From: an uncultured Bacteroides sp.
GTDB taxonomy: Bacteria > Bacteroidota > Bacteroidia > Bacteroidales > Bacteroidaceae
DNA length: 43,585 nt
Direction of reading: 5' to 3'
NCBI GenBank assembly: GCA_947646015.1
Contig: CANSEY010000033.1
Coordinates: forward strand, 1 to 43,585
Shown: piece after piece, positions 26,968 to 35,332 of the stretch
Position numbering within the stretch: position 1 is the stretch's first letter
How the letters are laid out: the number at the start of each line of letters is the position of its first letter
The notes under the pieces: generated by a model
Databases searched by the model: none
What the model saw: the letters and a program-made list of their open reading frames with translations, nothing else
What the model was told of the DNA's origin: nothing
Translations under genes and position numbers: made by a program

Positions 26968-27894
26968 CTAATGAAGATAATCCTCTAGCTTCCATCCTGT
27001 ATCCGATGAATAGTTTGCTTTTACATACCGTCCCTGGAAAATAGAACCGTTTATCGTTTGTAACCATCCAAAACTCCAACGAGGCAACTTGCTGATCTGT
27101 TTTATTAATTGTTCGGTCAGAGCTTGATTCTCTTTATTCATGATCTCATTGGGTGATAATAAATATCCGGTCGTTTTCCCTTTTTTATTCGTCACCAACA
27201 AGATATCTACGCCAAATTTTGTGGTTGATGTTTTATGCTTTTTCAAATTACCATTAACGAACTCTTCTAATAAATCCAGTTTATATTGAAGATTACTATA
27301 CCAGCAACCATCTGTACTGGCAATAGGCGAATACTTGATAGTAGGACGAGAACGACGAGGACCTTCCATCGTTCCGGTTTTTGCAATATCTAAAAAGTTT
27401 CGTGATATAACCTGTCCCTTTTCTATGTCAAACTCAGCTACATTCTTCGTCACAATTTCTCCAAATAAGTCTTTGGGACACGATAAGGCTGTTATCTTCC
27501 CCGAATACCATATTGCAGGAATCCCTAAATCGTCTTTTCCATATTTTTCAGCCAACTTATTCTTATAGATCGATGCTTCATTCGACTTTCCTTCTTTTGA
27601 TGAATATATTTTCTTTAAGTATAACATAGCCTTTTGTCCTGAAGAATATTCAAAGCACCATTCCGCACGAATATCTTTTGGTCTTTGTAAGTCGGATGGT
27701 AATAGAGATTGTTCCATAAATATTCCTGCTTCAGGAGATTCTTCAATATTATAAATAATATCATGATTCTTCAAAGTATCGATAGCTTTTTGCTCTTTAT
27801 AGTTAGATATCATCTTTTTGACTGGAATATAATGCTGCCCATAAACAACATTACAAGCATAGCATAGAATACTTAAAAAAAGAAATTTCTTCAT
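26968..27894 (-). CDS. Signal-peptide protein of island family B (copy B1)
   Basis: A 308-residue protein with a Sec signal peptide ending VVYGQ; not a lipoprotein. I recognise no named family, but it is a clear paralogue of 37681-38631. Shared blocks include IPAIWYSGKITALSCPKDLF against IIAKWFTGRLFVLHCPRKLF, DGCWYSN against DGCWYDD, and the C-termini W-KLEDYLH against F-KIEDYLEY. The last 90 residues (ILLVTNKKGKTTGYLL, then LIKQISKLPRWSFGW and GRYVKANY) resemble the fold of TonB C-terminal domains, a weak inference. It follows the esterase-like gene by 55 bp, as the other copies follow exported-cargo genes. Function unknown; a cognate immunity or chaperone role is my inference. Confidence 0.7.
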   Translation of the reverse strand: MKKFLFLSILCYACNVVYGQHYIPVKKMISNYKEQKAIDTLKNHDIIYNIEESPEAGIFMEQSLLPSDLQRPKDIRAEWCFEYSSGQKAMLYLKKIYSSKEGKSNEASIYKNKLAEKYGKDDLGIPAIWYSGKITALSCPKDLFGEIVTKNVAEFDIEKGQVISRNFLDIAKTGTMEGPRRSRPTIKYSPIASTDGCWYSNLQYKLDLLEEFVNGNLKKHKTSTTKFGVDILLVTNKKGKTTGYLLSPNEIMNKENQALTEQLIKQISKLPRWSFGWLQTINGSIFQGRYVKANYSSDTGWKLEDYLH

Positions 27895-27949
27895 AACTTT
27901 AATCCTTTATGATAGAGTTGTTTTTTTTGTAAATAGAGGCATAACAGAA

Positions 27950-29818
27950 TTAATTATATTGTTCTTCGTTTGCTTTCAATTCTTTTATCAACTCCTTTAT
28001 TCTAAGAAATTGTTTGAACATTGTTTCGAATTCTCCAGTCGTTACATTTTTGAGCGGCGTGCTCTCTTGTATAAAGACATAGGCATCACACCAGTTTTTC
28101 ACAGAATGAAATTGATATTGTCTCTGATAACGTGCCATTCTTGGAATAACTAATAACTCAACAATACCGTCATCCATATATTTGGATGGATAATAGAAAT
28201 AACTTTCTTTTGTGCTTAGAGCTAAATGTTCAAAACTATTATATGGTGGCTTGGATAATGGTAATGCTATCAGCTTGCTAAAATAACCGGCGGATTCCTG
28301 AGTAAATGTTCCTTTTCCAACTTGAAAACCAATTGAGTAATACTTATCTCCATAATATTTCTTTAAACGATTCCCTGCTGGGATTTCTTTATACGGAAAA
28401 CTATCAAAACGTTCCAAGTTAGAAAGATGGGCACTATGAGCGTGAATGATTAGCTTCTCATCTTTTTTTAAGAAATGATCAGCAAGTTGTTTGGTATAAG
28501 TAAACATATAGAAATCCCTATAATCAGGAGGAGGCAATTGGGAGCCAATACCCAAATTGATACAAGTTTCTATGTATTGGGTAAAAAGCGAAAAATTCTC
28601 TTCTCCCAACTTCGTTTTTAAATAAACATCCTCATGAGCATATTGCAATATATCTTTAAATTCTTTATCATATAGTTTTAATAAATAGTATCGTCCTTTT
28701 TCTTTATCCAATAGATTTAATAGGTAGTCATAAAAATATGGACTTATGATGTCTTTATAATCCATACCAGATAGGTGTACTTTACGAAGAGATGTCTTGT
28801 TATACTCCTTTAACCAATCCACAAAGCCCATAAGCTCGCTATTGTTTGTAAAAAACATCTGCATGATTTCTTTTATTTGTTTTTCAATGTCGAGTGATGA
28901 TATAATTCCTTGTATATATGCATCGACCAGTAGTAAGGCATCAACGGGAGCCTCTAACAGAACAAACCTGCAATCTCCATTTTGAATGAGATTCTTTGAA
29001 AATTGAATAACCGCAGTTTTTAATTCTTGCGAACCATGAGTACATTCTCCTAATCCTATGATTTTTTTATCTTTCAATTCATTTATTCGCGTAAGCAGAG
29101 TACTATCATTGTCATGAGATAATTTTATAATCTTATTTTTGATAAGTCTTTTGTGAATGTTTGTGTTAATGACAGTTTGATCTTCAATAGATTGTTTCCC
29201 CAGATCTTTTCCATCAATATTGATTTGCAGGTCACTTAAACATATTTGTTGATCCGGATTACTATTTCCAAAATAAAAGATATTAATTCGTAATGCTTGG
29301 GCTTTATATTTCCCGTCCGTCAATTTTAATGATAGTACATTATCCGTCCATTCCGGATGTTCCAGCTTTTTGTCTTCAGATGCTACTGCCACTTCATTAC
29401 TGTTGAGAGCTGTAACTGTAAGCCATGCATTAGTTATCTCTCTTGTTTTACTTTTTATAGATACTTGGCAGCTATCTCCATTTATCTGTTCTGGTATCAT
29501 GATAGTGCAAGATGTAATAAATATCATATTCTTATTTTTTGATGGAGGTGGAGTATATGATATTTTATAAACTATATTATCATCTTTCTTTATTTGCATT
29601 GATTCAATATAAGTAAAGCATCCGGTTTGGTTCTTTATCCAAGACCACTTTTGTTCTTCTCCTCCCTTAAAATTGAAATTATATTCTTCTGCGATAGTTT
29701 GAGCAATAGATGATGCGGGAAAGATAAATATAAATAATAGTACAGGAAATATAAGGCAAAATCTCTCTTTTTGTTTCTGTATCCCGCTAATACCTATTCG
29801 TACTAATTTCTGTTTCAT
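27950..29818 (-). CDS. Erythromycin-esterase-like (EreA/PF05139-type) exported protein
   Basis: A protein of about 622 residues. After a hydrophobic signal segment (FCLIFPVLLFIFIFPASSIAQ) there is a roughly 180-residue beta-rich N-terminal domain, then an erythromycin-esterase-like domain: IIGLGECTHGSQELKTAVIQ, CRFVLLEAP, and IIHAHSAHLSN carry the His/Glu signature residues. The family hydrolyses macrolide lactones in a few cases, but most members are uncharacterised, so resistance is not implied. The start at 29818 gives MKQKLVR, nearly the MKQKLTR start of the two leader proteins at 38643 and 40062, and the same promoter box lies at 29848-29855, which excludes the longer frame from 29884. 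It has no Gly-Gly leader. Confidence 0.75.
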   Translation of the reverse strand: MKQKLVRIGISGIQKQKERFCLIFPVLLFIFIFPASSIAQTIAEEYNFNFKGGEEQKWSWIKNQTGCFTYIESMQIKKDDNIVYKISYTPPPSKNKNMIFITSCTIMIPEQINGDSCQVSIKSKTREITNAWLTVTALNSNEVAVASEDKKLEHPEWTDNVLSLKLTDGKYKAQALRINIFYFGNSNPDQQICLSDLQINIDGKDLGKQSIEDQTVINTNIHKRLIKNKIIKLSHDNDSTLLTRINELKDKKIIGLGECTHGSQELKTAVIQFSKNLIQNGDCRFVLLEAPVDALLLVDAYIQGIISSLDIEKQIKEIMQMFFTNNSELMGFVDWLKEYNKTSLRKVHLSGMDYKDIISPYFYDYLLNLLDKEKGRYYLLKLYDKEFKDILQYAHEDVYLKTKLGEENFSLFTQYIETCINLGIGSQLPPPDYRDFYMFTYTKQLADHFLKKDEKLIIHAHSAHLSNLERFDSFPYKEIPAGNRLKKYYGDKYYSIGFQVGKGTFTQESAGYFSKLIALPLSKPPYNSFEHLALSTKESYFYYPSKYMDDGIVELLVIPRMARYQRQYQFHSVKNWCDAYVFIQESTPLKNVTTGEFETMFKQFLRIKELIKELKANEEQYN

Positions 29819-29847
29819 ATGCATTAAATTTAAGTTGTGTGATTCTA

Positions 29848-29855
29848 CAAATATA
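29848..29855 (-). promoter_or_regulatory. Island promoter box TATATTTG upstream of the esterase-like gene
   Basis: TATATTTG fits TAnnTTTG exactly on the minus strand and is followed by TAGAATCACACAA, an AT-rich stretch and the ATG. The same block (TATATTTG, about 5 nt, ATCACA, AT-rich leader, ATGAARCARAAATTA) precedes the genes at 38643-39188 and 40062-40730, so the three genes share a promoter module. Confidence 0.65.
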
Positions 29856-29916
29856 GAAATAAAAACGCATTGTTGCATAGACAATCAATGATTTAATATT
29901 GCTTGTTGACTCAATA

Positions 29917-30113
29917 TCAATATTCAAGGTATTTGCCAGTGAACCATTCGGCAATTATACCATTATAACCTGCTGGTACGTCTTGATACTGTCCTTAAAA
30001 AGATTCAACATGTCGGTTAGAGACATAATCTCATATTTGTCGTCTGCATTATTTTGAGCATAGATCAAACCAGGCAATAAATATATGAAAAGTGATATAA
30101 TTCTATTTTTCAT
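29917..30113 (-). pseudogene. Decayed copy of island family B
   Basis: A remnant of the gene at 37681-38631. The first 42 codons are intact in frame (signal peptide MKNRIISLFIYLLPGLIYAQ, then NNADDKYEIMSLTDM and LNLFKDS). A large deletion then joins sequence that, one frame over, reads YQDVPAGYNGIIAEWFTG, and a second deletion joins that to the C-terminus KYLEY and stop. The current frame ends soon after the first junction. Its ATG overlaps the stop of the gene at 30110 by 4 bp, so it once formed a coupled pair with that gene. Homology to the intact copy continues past the stop codon. Confidence 0.85.
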
Positions 30114-30901
30114 AATTGACCAACTATACGTACGGTATCTGATTCATTTCGCTTTGGCAAAATAAATATATTATCTGTCTCTGGGACAGGATCTATTACT
30201 TCGATATAATCTTTCGGATTTCTATACCAAAACACCTTTTGTAATGATTTGATATAGTGGTTGAGTTTCTTAGCTCCTTCGTCAGTGTATAAGCAATAAA
30301 GAGGGATACAACCACGATATCGTTTTTGAATTAATATGACCAAGCAATGAGTATATTTATTTTCATATTTTTCCCACATTTTTAAAGGGTATGTGATAAC
30401 AGTATCTGCATTGAAGGATTCACGGGCATATTTGGAAGACTTATAAGTTATAGGTAATTCAGATAAAAAAGCGACTCGTTTTCCCGTATTTTTAAGGAAG
30501 TCCGCTTTAATATGGGTTAAATGATAAGTATTCATCTCAACTTTCATTTCTGGAAGCAAATCAAAATCTGCATAGACTGAATCATTGCGTCTGCAAAATA
30601 TACTGGGAATAGCAGTGAGTATAATAAAATTACTATCTTTGGGTAGAAAGGATTTGCGATAGTAGCTTGGTAATCTCTTAGATTCTTTTGCAAGAAAGCA
30701 TCCTAAATAAACTTTGTTTTTTCCTAAAGAATCGATATAGGATATAAAATCTTTAGGCTGATTATACTGTACTTGATTTCTATCTAGTGCATAACCTTCT
30801 GGGATAAAAACATTTTGAAGACTTTTATCTTTTTGAGGATAAGCATTCGATGCTATCAAAAGTAATAATGATGATAAGATTATTGTTTGTAGTATTCTCA
30901 T
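30110..30901 (-). CDS. Signal-peptide protein of island family A (copy A3, most diverged)
   Basis: A 263-residue protein with a Sec signal peptide ending NAYPQ. It belongs to a three-member family with 31012-31794 and 39261-40040. Shared landmarks are EGYALDRNQVQYNQ, LPKDSNFI, FCRRNDSVYADF, a VEMNTYHL turn, NADTVITYPLKMWE and FWYRNPKDYIEVIDP. It differs most in the N-terminal third and at the C-terminus. No named domain is recognised. The upstream region (about 30940-31000) keeps a degenerate form of the island promoter module. It has no cargo gene beside it, so it may be an orphan immunity-type gene. Confidence 0.7.
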   Translation of the reverse strand: MRILQTIILSSLLLLIASNAYPQKDKSLQNVFIPEGYALDRNQVQYNQPKDFISYIDSLGKNKVYLGCFLAKESKRLPSYYRKSFLPKDSNFIILTAIPSIFCRRNDSVYADFDLLPEMKVEMNTYHLTHIKADFLKNTGKRVAFLSELPITYKSSKYARESFNADTVITYPLKMWEKYENKYTHCLVILIQKRYRGCIPLYCLYTDEGAKKLNHYIKSLQKVFWYRNPKDYIEVIDPVPETDNIFILPKRNESDTVRIVGQL

Positions 30902-31011
30902 TGTTTTACACTTTAATAATTGTAGCCATTATAATCATTCTGATAAATTTTAGTTGTGTGATTCTGTAAAGATAGAAGTAATAGGATAAATTCCCATCTT
31001 ATTTTTGCATC

Positions 31012-31794
31012 TTAATTATTAGCGGATCTTTCTTTAGCTTTTAAATGAGGTATTTCATATTCATCTATGATTGGTGGATCTATTACTTCAATGTAATCTT
31101 TCGGTTCTCTATACCAAAAGACATGTTCTAATGATCTGATATAGTGACTTAGCTTTTTGGCACCTTTGTCATTATAAAAGCAATACAGAGCAATACATCC
31201 ACGACGTTTTTTTTGAATTATCATTACTTGGCAATGATTGTACTTATTTTCTAAATTTTCCCACATTCTTAAAGGATATGTAATTACAGTATCCGCATTA
31301 AATGCTTTACGAGCATATTTTGAAGATTTATAAATGAGAGGAAGATCACACAAAGAAGTAACCCTTTCTCCTGTATTCCTAAAAAAATCTCCTTTGATTA
31401 TTTCTAAATGATAAGTATTCATTTCAATCATAAATCCTGTTTTAAAACTAAAGTCAGCATAAATAGAATCTTTATCCCCGCAGAATATGGGAGGCACAGA
31501 TACGTATGCAATAAAATTACTGTCTTTTGATAGTATGCAATTATAATGTCGACTAAATGCATGTGCTCTAAATTGTTTTGAAGTAATGCATATTAGATTA
31601 CCGTTAGGAATATGATGAAACACAAAATCGCTGGACTGATTAAATCGTACTTGGTTTCTATCCAATGCATATCCTTCAGATATATATCCACCAGAATTGA
31701 AAAAATCTTTAGTTTTTTTATCTTCTTGAGAGCATACCTTTGATATATTCAAAAGTAATAATGCTGACAAGGTTATTGCTTGTAGTATTTTCAT
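31012..31794 (-). CDS. Signal-peptide protein of island family A (copy A2)
   Basis: A 260-residue protein, start MKILQAITLSALLLL with signal peptide ending KVCSQ. It is very close to the copy at 39261-40040: long identical stretches such as CGDKDSIYADFSFKTGFMIE and CQVMIIQKKRRGCIALYCFY. The differences cluster around residues 60-85, where the two copies also differ in length. The longer frame starting at 31863 is rejected because its first 23 residues lie inside the upstream methyltransferase gene and look unlike a signal peptide. No named family; the close similarity with one variable patch is what immunity-type paralogues often show. Confidence 0.72.
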   Translation of the reverse strand: MKILQAITLSALLLLNISKVCSQEDKKTKDFFNSGGYISEGYALDRNQVRFNQSSDFVFHHIPNGNLICITSKQFRAHAFSRHYNCILSKDSNFIAYVSVPPIFCGDKDSIYADFSFKTGFMIEMNTYHLEIIKGDFFRNTGERVTSLCDLPLIYKSSKYARKAFNADTVITYPLRMWENLENKYNHCQVMIIQKKRRGCIALYCFYNDKGAKKLSHYIRSLEHVFWYREPKDYIEVIDPPIIDEYEIPHLKAKERSANN

Positions 31795-31826
31795 AGTTCT
31801 ATTGTTTTTATGTGTAACTATATTTG

Positions 31827-32660
31827 TTAAAACGTTGCATGCCAATCGCACCAAAAGGTCCATGCCGGTTCGTTCAGTCTCATTTTGTCTTCTCTATGCT
31901 TTTTAAGCATTTCCTTTGCTTGAGGGTAATCATACCATTTGCCGGCTAGTTCTTCTCCAAATGGTCCTGAAGAACCGGGGAAGAAATCGGTAAATTTCAC
32001 TCGTTGATCAGTATCGGAGAGAACTATCAGTTCTTCGGCATACTTACAATTGGTTTCTATTTGTTCGAACCAATTATGTTCAGAATTATTCTTATAAAAA
32101 CAATTATAGTCGAGTACGGTAAGTGTTCTTTGATCAACTAACTTGAATTTTCTATATCCTAGCTGATATAAAGCATTCAAAGTGTCCAATTCGTGTCCTG
32201 CTATATCTTCATCTTCTCCTATGCATTCAGTTTCTACTGATATATATAGAGGTTTCTCACTCACTTTTTCCATCGTTTGCAGTGCAATGATGTCATTTCC
32301 TTCTATATCTATTTTACAATAAAAAGGAGTACCGTATTCATGAAACAAATGGTCCAGCCGTTTTGATTTAATCTTCTTTTTAATAGCCTTGCAGCACATT
32401 CTTGAAGAAATAGAAACTTTAGTTGAACTCCAAATGGTATTTGGACCGATATAAAAATCGGTGTCTACGTCATTTGTGTCAGAAATCACATAGTTTAGCA
32501 ACAATAGCTTTCCATTCTCTATGTATTTCTTAAAAATATTCTGCCATTCATTTATTAAATCAGGGTCAGCATCCACAGCAATTACCCGATACCCTTTCAA
32601 AAGATAAAAAAGGGTATCTTCTCCTTTATGAAAACCTATATCAAAAATGAGATTTTCCAT
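31827..32660 (-). CDS. FkbM-family SAM-dependent methyltransferase
   Basis: A 277-residue protein with the SAM-binding opening LIFDIGFHKGEDTLFYLLKGYRVIAVDADP (GxxxGxD-type motif I and acidic motif II), then the FkbM core YCKIDIEGNDIIALQTM (KIDIEG is diagnostic), a YISVETEC strand and an aromatic C-terminus. FkbM enzymes O-methylate sugars or polyketides. In this place, last of a glycosyltransferase block, methylation of a glycan or glycosylated product is the likely role. The C-terminal part (FFPGSSGPFGEELAGKW) resembles FkbM proteins from polysaccharide loci. Confidence 0.88.
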   Translation of the reverse strand: MENLIFDIGFHKGEDTLFYLLKGYRVIAVDADPDLINEWQNIFKKYIENGKLLLLNYVISDTNDVDTDFYIGPNTIWSSTKVSISSRMCCKAIKKKIKSKRLDHLFHEYGTPFYCKIDIEGNDIIALQTMEKVSEKPLYISVETECIGEDEDIAGHELDTLNALYQLGYRKFKLVDQRTLTVLDYNCFYKNNSEHNWFEQIETNCKYAEELIVLSDTDQRVKFTDFFPGSSGPFGEELAGKWYDYPQAKEMLKKHREDKMRLNEPAWTFWCDWHATF

Positions 32661-32715
32661 TAGACTATTTTATTTTGTATAAATAATAAGTTTATCATTG
32701 TCATCAATCTTTCTT

Positions 32716-34449
32716 TTATTTCAGACTTATTGATTTCATGTGTTTATTCGCTCTTGCAAAATGCTCTCTTATTTTACCCTGCTGTTCCATATTACTCTGA
32801 GTAACATCCGAGTACCCAAAATCCTTTTGTTCTGAGATAAAAGGATAGATAACCATTATGTTTGTGGCTAGTTTGGATATTACTCCATCGGCTGTGTCAG
32901 TATTCTGAAACGAATAATCCAGCATCTTATCAAAAAAACGATTATAAATAACAATGAACTGTGTGCACCAAAACCAGTCAACTTTATAACGATGATATCC
33001 TGCAGGGATCGCTTGTCCAAATCCTCCAATACCACCGGAAAGTACTTCCGCTCCTTGTATATAAGCTTCTGTAACTTCTTTGAACAGTAATTTGGGAGAA
33101 TAATTTTCCGTGAAATAATGGTCGTCTTCGCAAATGACAATGATGTCATCTCCTTTCTCTTTTGCCATTTTTATGATTTTGATCATACTATTCCATAAAC
33201 CTACTGCACCGATAGGATGGGCCGAAGCCTCTACCCAATTTAACTCGAATTCTTCCTTGTTGTCGAACTCCTTAGTAATATGTTGTTTACGTTCCACTCT
33301 TTCTCTCATATTGATAACATAAACCGGAAGATAAAAATCCGGTTGATGCTCGGATGCAAGCTGTTCTATAATCTTATTGCTTTTATCGAGCCATATATCC
33401 CAGTTTAAACGTTCTTCAAAATCCTTTCGTGCAGTTTTCCTTAGTTTGGAATATGTTATATGGTTATTGAATATCTCTTCTATTTTATCAGCATATTCCA
33501 GCGAAGAAGCATCGATGTTGAACAGAAATCCATTTTCTCGTTCTTTGATAACCTGTGATACACCTCCTACATTAGTGCCTAACGATGGAATACCATAGGC
33601 GCATGCTTCGCAGAAAACTATTCCAAAACAATCAAAGCGAGTGGGCAGAATCAGAAAATGCGATCGTGTCAGGATCTCATGGAATTTTAACCTGTCATTG
33701 GAGTTTGTTTTGTCGATAAAAGGGTATATTTCAATATTCGGATCATTTGGTAAGGACATTGGAGGTTCACTTCCTACAATAGTAAGCGTACATTGAAATC
33801 CCCTTCCTTTTAGATTATGATAAATTTCAAGTACTTTATTTCCACCTTTCATATTCCAATTTCTTCCGATAAATAAGAGGTTACATGGTGCATTTATCGG
33901 CGATACGTTATCTGGAATCGGGATGTTCTCTGTGATATTCGCTCCAAATTCAACCACTTCTATTTTCTCGGCATCAGCATTGTAATCCTGCATTGCGCTC
34001 TGTTTTGCCCATTCCGAACAATAAATAATTTTATCCACCTTTTGTATAGCGAGTGATTCCAGTTGTTCGGCTAGTTTGGTAAGACTTTTGTCCTGCCAGT
34101 TCATGTATTGATTAAACAGATGAAATGTAGTATCTCCAATATAAATAAGTGGTATATCCGAAACGAGATATGCGGCAAAGAAATAATCTCGGCATATAAT
34201 TACATCATAACATTCCTTTTTCAATAGGTCAGAAAACAATTTACCAAAAAGCAACGCATAATTTTCAGGAAAGAATGTTTCATTGTTTTTGAAATTGGCT
34301 TTGTGGAATTCCCAAACCTCAGCAAACACAGTTTCGCCTACCCATATCACCCTATGTTTCTTTTGAAGTGAAGTGTATAGAGAGTAAAGAGTACCTGACC
34401 AGTTATTTTGATCATTAGGGTTTGATGAAGATAAAAAAGCGATATTCAT
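32716..34449 (-). CDS. Bifunctional glycosyltransferase: GT4-type N-half fused to GT25-type C-half
   Basis: A 577-residue protein with two enzyme halves. Residues about 1-350 are a GT-B enzyme of the GT4 group: LLFIGRNWNMKGG, SHFLILPTRFDCFGIVFCEA (the E-x7-E type donor site) and GVSQVIKERENGFLF. Residues about 360-560 resemble GT25/LPS-type transferases: LPVYVINMRERVERKQHI, ASAHPIGAVGLWNSMIKII, the acidic VICEDDHYF motif, and DWFWCTQFIVIYNRFFD. Both halves keep their motifs, so two sugars may be added by one protein. The fusion itself is uncommon in my recollection. Confidence 0.85.
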   Translation of the reverse strand: MNIAFLSSSNPNDQNNWSGTLYSLYTSLQKKHRVIWVGETVFAEVWEFHKANFKNNETFFPENYALLFGKLFSDLLKKECYDVIICRDYFFAAYLVSDIPLIYIGDTTFHLFNQYMNWQDKSLTKLAEQLESLAIQKVDKIIYCSEWAKQSAMQDYNADAEKIEVVEFGANITENIPIPDNVSPINAPCNLLFIGRNWNMKGGNKVLEIYHNLKGRGFQCTLTIVGSEPPMSLPNDPNIEIYPFIDKTNSNDRLKFHEILTRSHFLILPTRFDCFGIVFCEACAYGIPSLGTNVGGVSQVIKERENGFLFNIDASSLEYADKIEEIFNNHITYSKLRKTARKDFEERLNWDIWLDKSNKIIEQLASEHQPDFYLPVYVINMRERVERKQHITKEFDNKEEFELNWVEASAHPIGAVGLWNSMIKIIKMAKEKGDDIIVICEDDHYFTENYSPKLLFKEVTEAYIQGAEVLSGGIGGFGQAIPAGYHRYKVDWFWCTQFIVIYNRFFDKMLDYSFQNTDTADGVISKLATNIMVIYPFISEQKDFGYSDVTQSNMEQQGKIREHFARANKHMKSISLK

Positions 34450-34498
34450 GGTTGTTCTAATTCTATCTAAAATAATTTATTAATTTTCAATTGAAAGA

Positions 34499-35332
34499 TT
34501 AAACCATTGTATCGCGTTGTATTCTATTAAATAGATTCACAAAAAAACGAAAAATGTCTTCATTAGACATCCATTTATTCTTTTCTAAATTTTCAAAGTC
34601 GGATAATAGGCTATTTAATGTTTTATTATTATATATAGAGAGAAGATAGAGAAGAATTTCCTTTCTCAAACGGATAGAACCTAAAGACATTTCCTTTTTC
34701 TTCGTTACGGTGACCTGCGTATCACTTCTTCTAAACATTAATAGTTCTTGTGGTTCTACAAATAATATTCCTCCAGCTTTCGCTATATCAAACCACAATT
34801 TATAATCTTCCACACAGGGGTAATTTTGATATTCAATATGGTGATTAAGCAGAAACTCTTTTTTAATCATCACACTAGGATGAAGTAGCATGTTGTATTT
34901 TAGTAATTCCAACACAGGTTCGTGTATGATTCCATATCCAAGGTGGGAAACATTTCTTTCGTTGCCCTTATCGCTGAAAATCTTAGCCCATGTTCCACAA
35001 ACTGTAATATCCGGATTTTTTTTCATACGTTTTAATTGAATTCTTAATCGTTCTGTATGCATTATATCATCGGCATCCATGCGTGCAATATAAGAGCCGG
35101 AAGCCAACTCTAATCCTTCATTTAAGTTTTGAATAAATTGATGCTCCTTTCTGACTAAACGTATTCTTTTGTCTGTATATCCTTGAATGATTTCTACTGT
35201 CCGGTCTGTTGAACCATCATCTATAATAAGAAACTCAAAGTCGGTCAGTGTTTGATTCAAAACACTATCAATAGATTCTTTTATATATCTCTCACCATTT
35301 CTGACGGGCATTAGAACTGTTATTTCAGGCAT
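34499..35332 (-). CDS. Family 2 glycosyltransferase
   Basis: A 277-residue GT-A enzyme. It has the nucleotide-sugar start ITVLMPVRNGERYIKESIDS, the DDGSTDRTVEI motif, the DxD in YIARMDADDIMHTERL and the WFDIAKAGGI segment. It overlaps the upstream GT4 gene by 8 bp, so the genes are translated together. Substrate cannot be read. It is one of three transferase genes in a contiguous minus-strand block. Confidence 0.93.
   Translation of the reverse strand: MPEITVLMPVRNGERYIKESIDSVLNQTLTDFEFLIIDDGSTDRTVEIIQGYTDKRIRLVRKEHQFIQNLNEGLELASGSYIARMDADDIMHTERLRIQLKRMKKNPDITVCGTWAKIFSDKGNERNVSHLGYGIIHEPVLELLKYNMLLHPSVMIKKEFLLNHHIEYQNYPCVEDYKLWFDIAKAGGILFVEPQELLMFRRSDTQVTVTKKKEMSLGSIRLRKEILLYLLSIYNNKTLNSLLSDFENLEKNKWMSNEDIFRFFVNLFNRIQRDTMV

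Noticed and set aside
27950-29818. Macrolide resistance gene
   Set aside because: The domain is erythromycin-esterase-like, but most family members have unknown substrates, and the context is an export island, so resistance is not supported.
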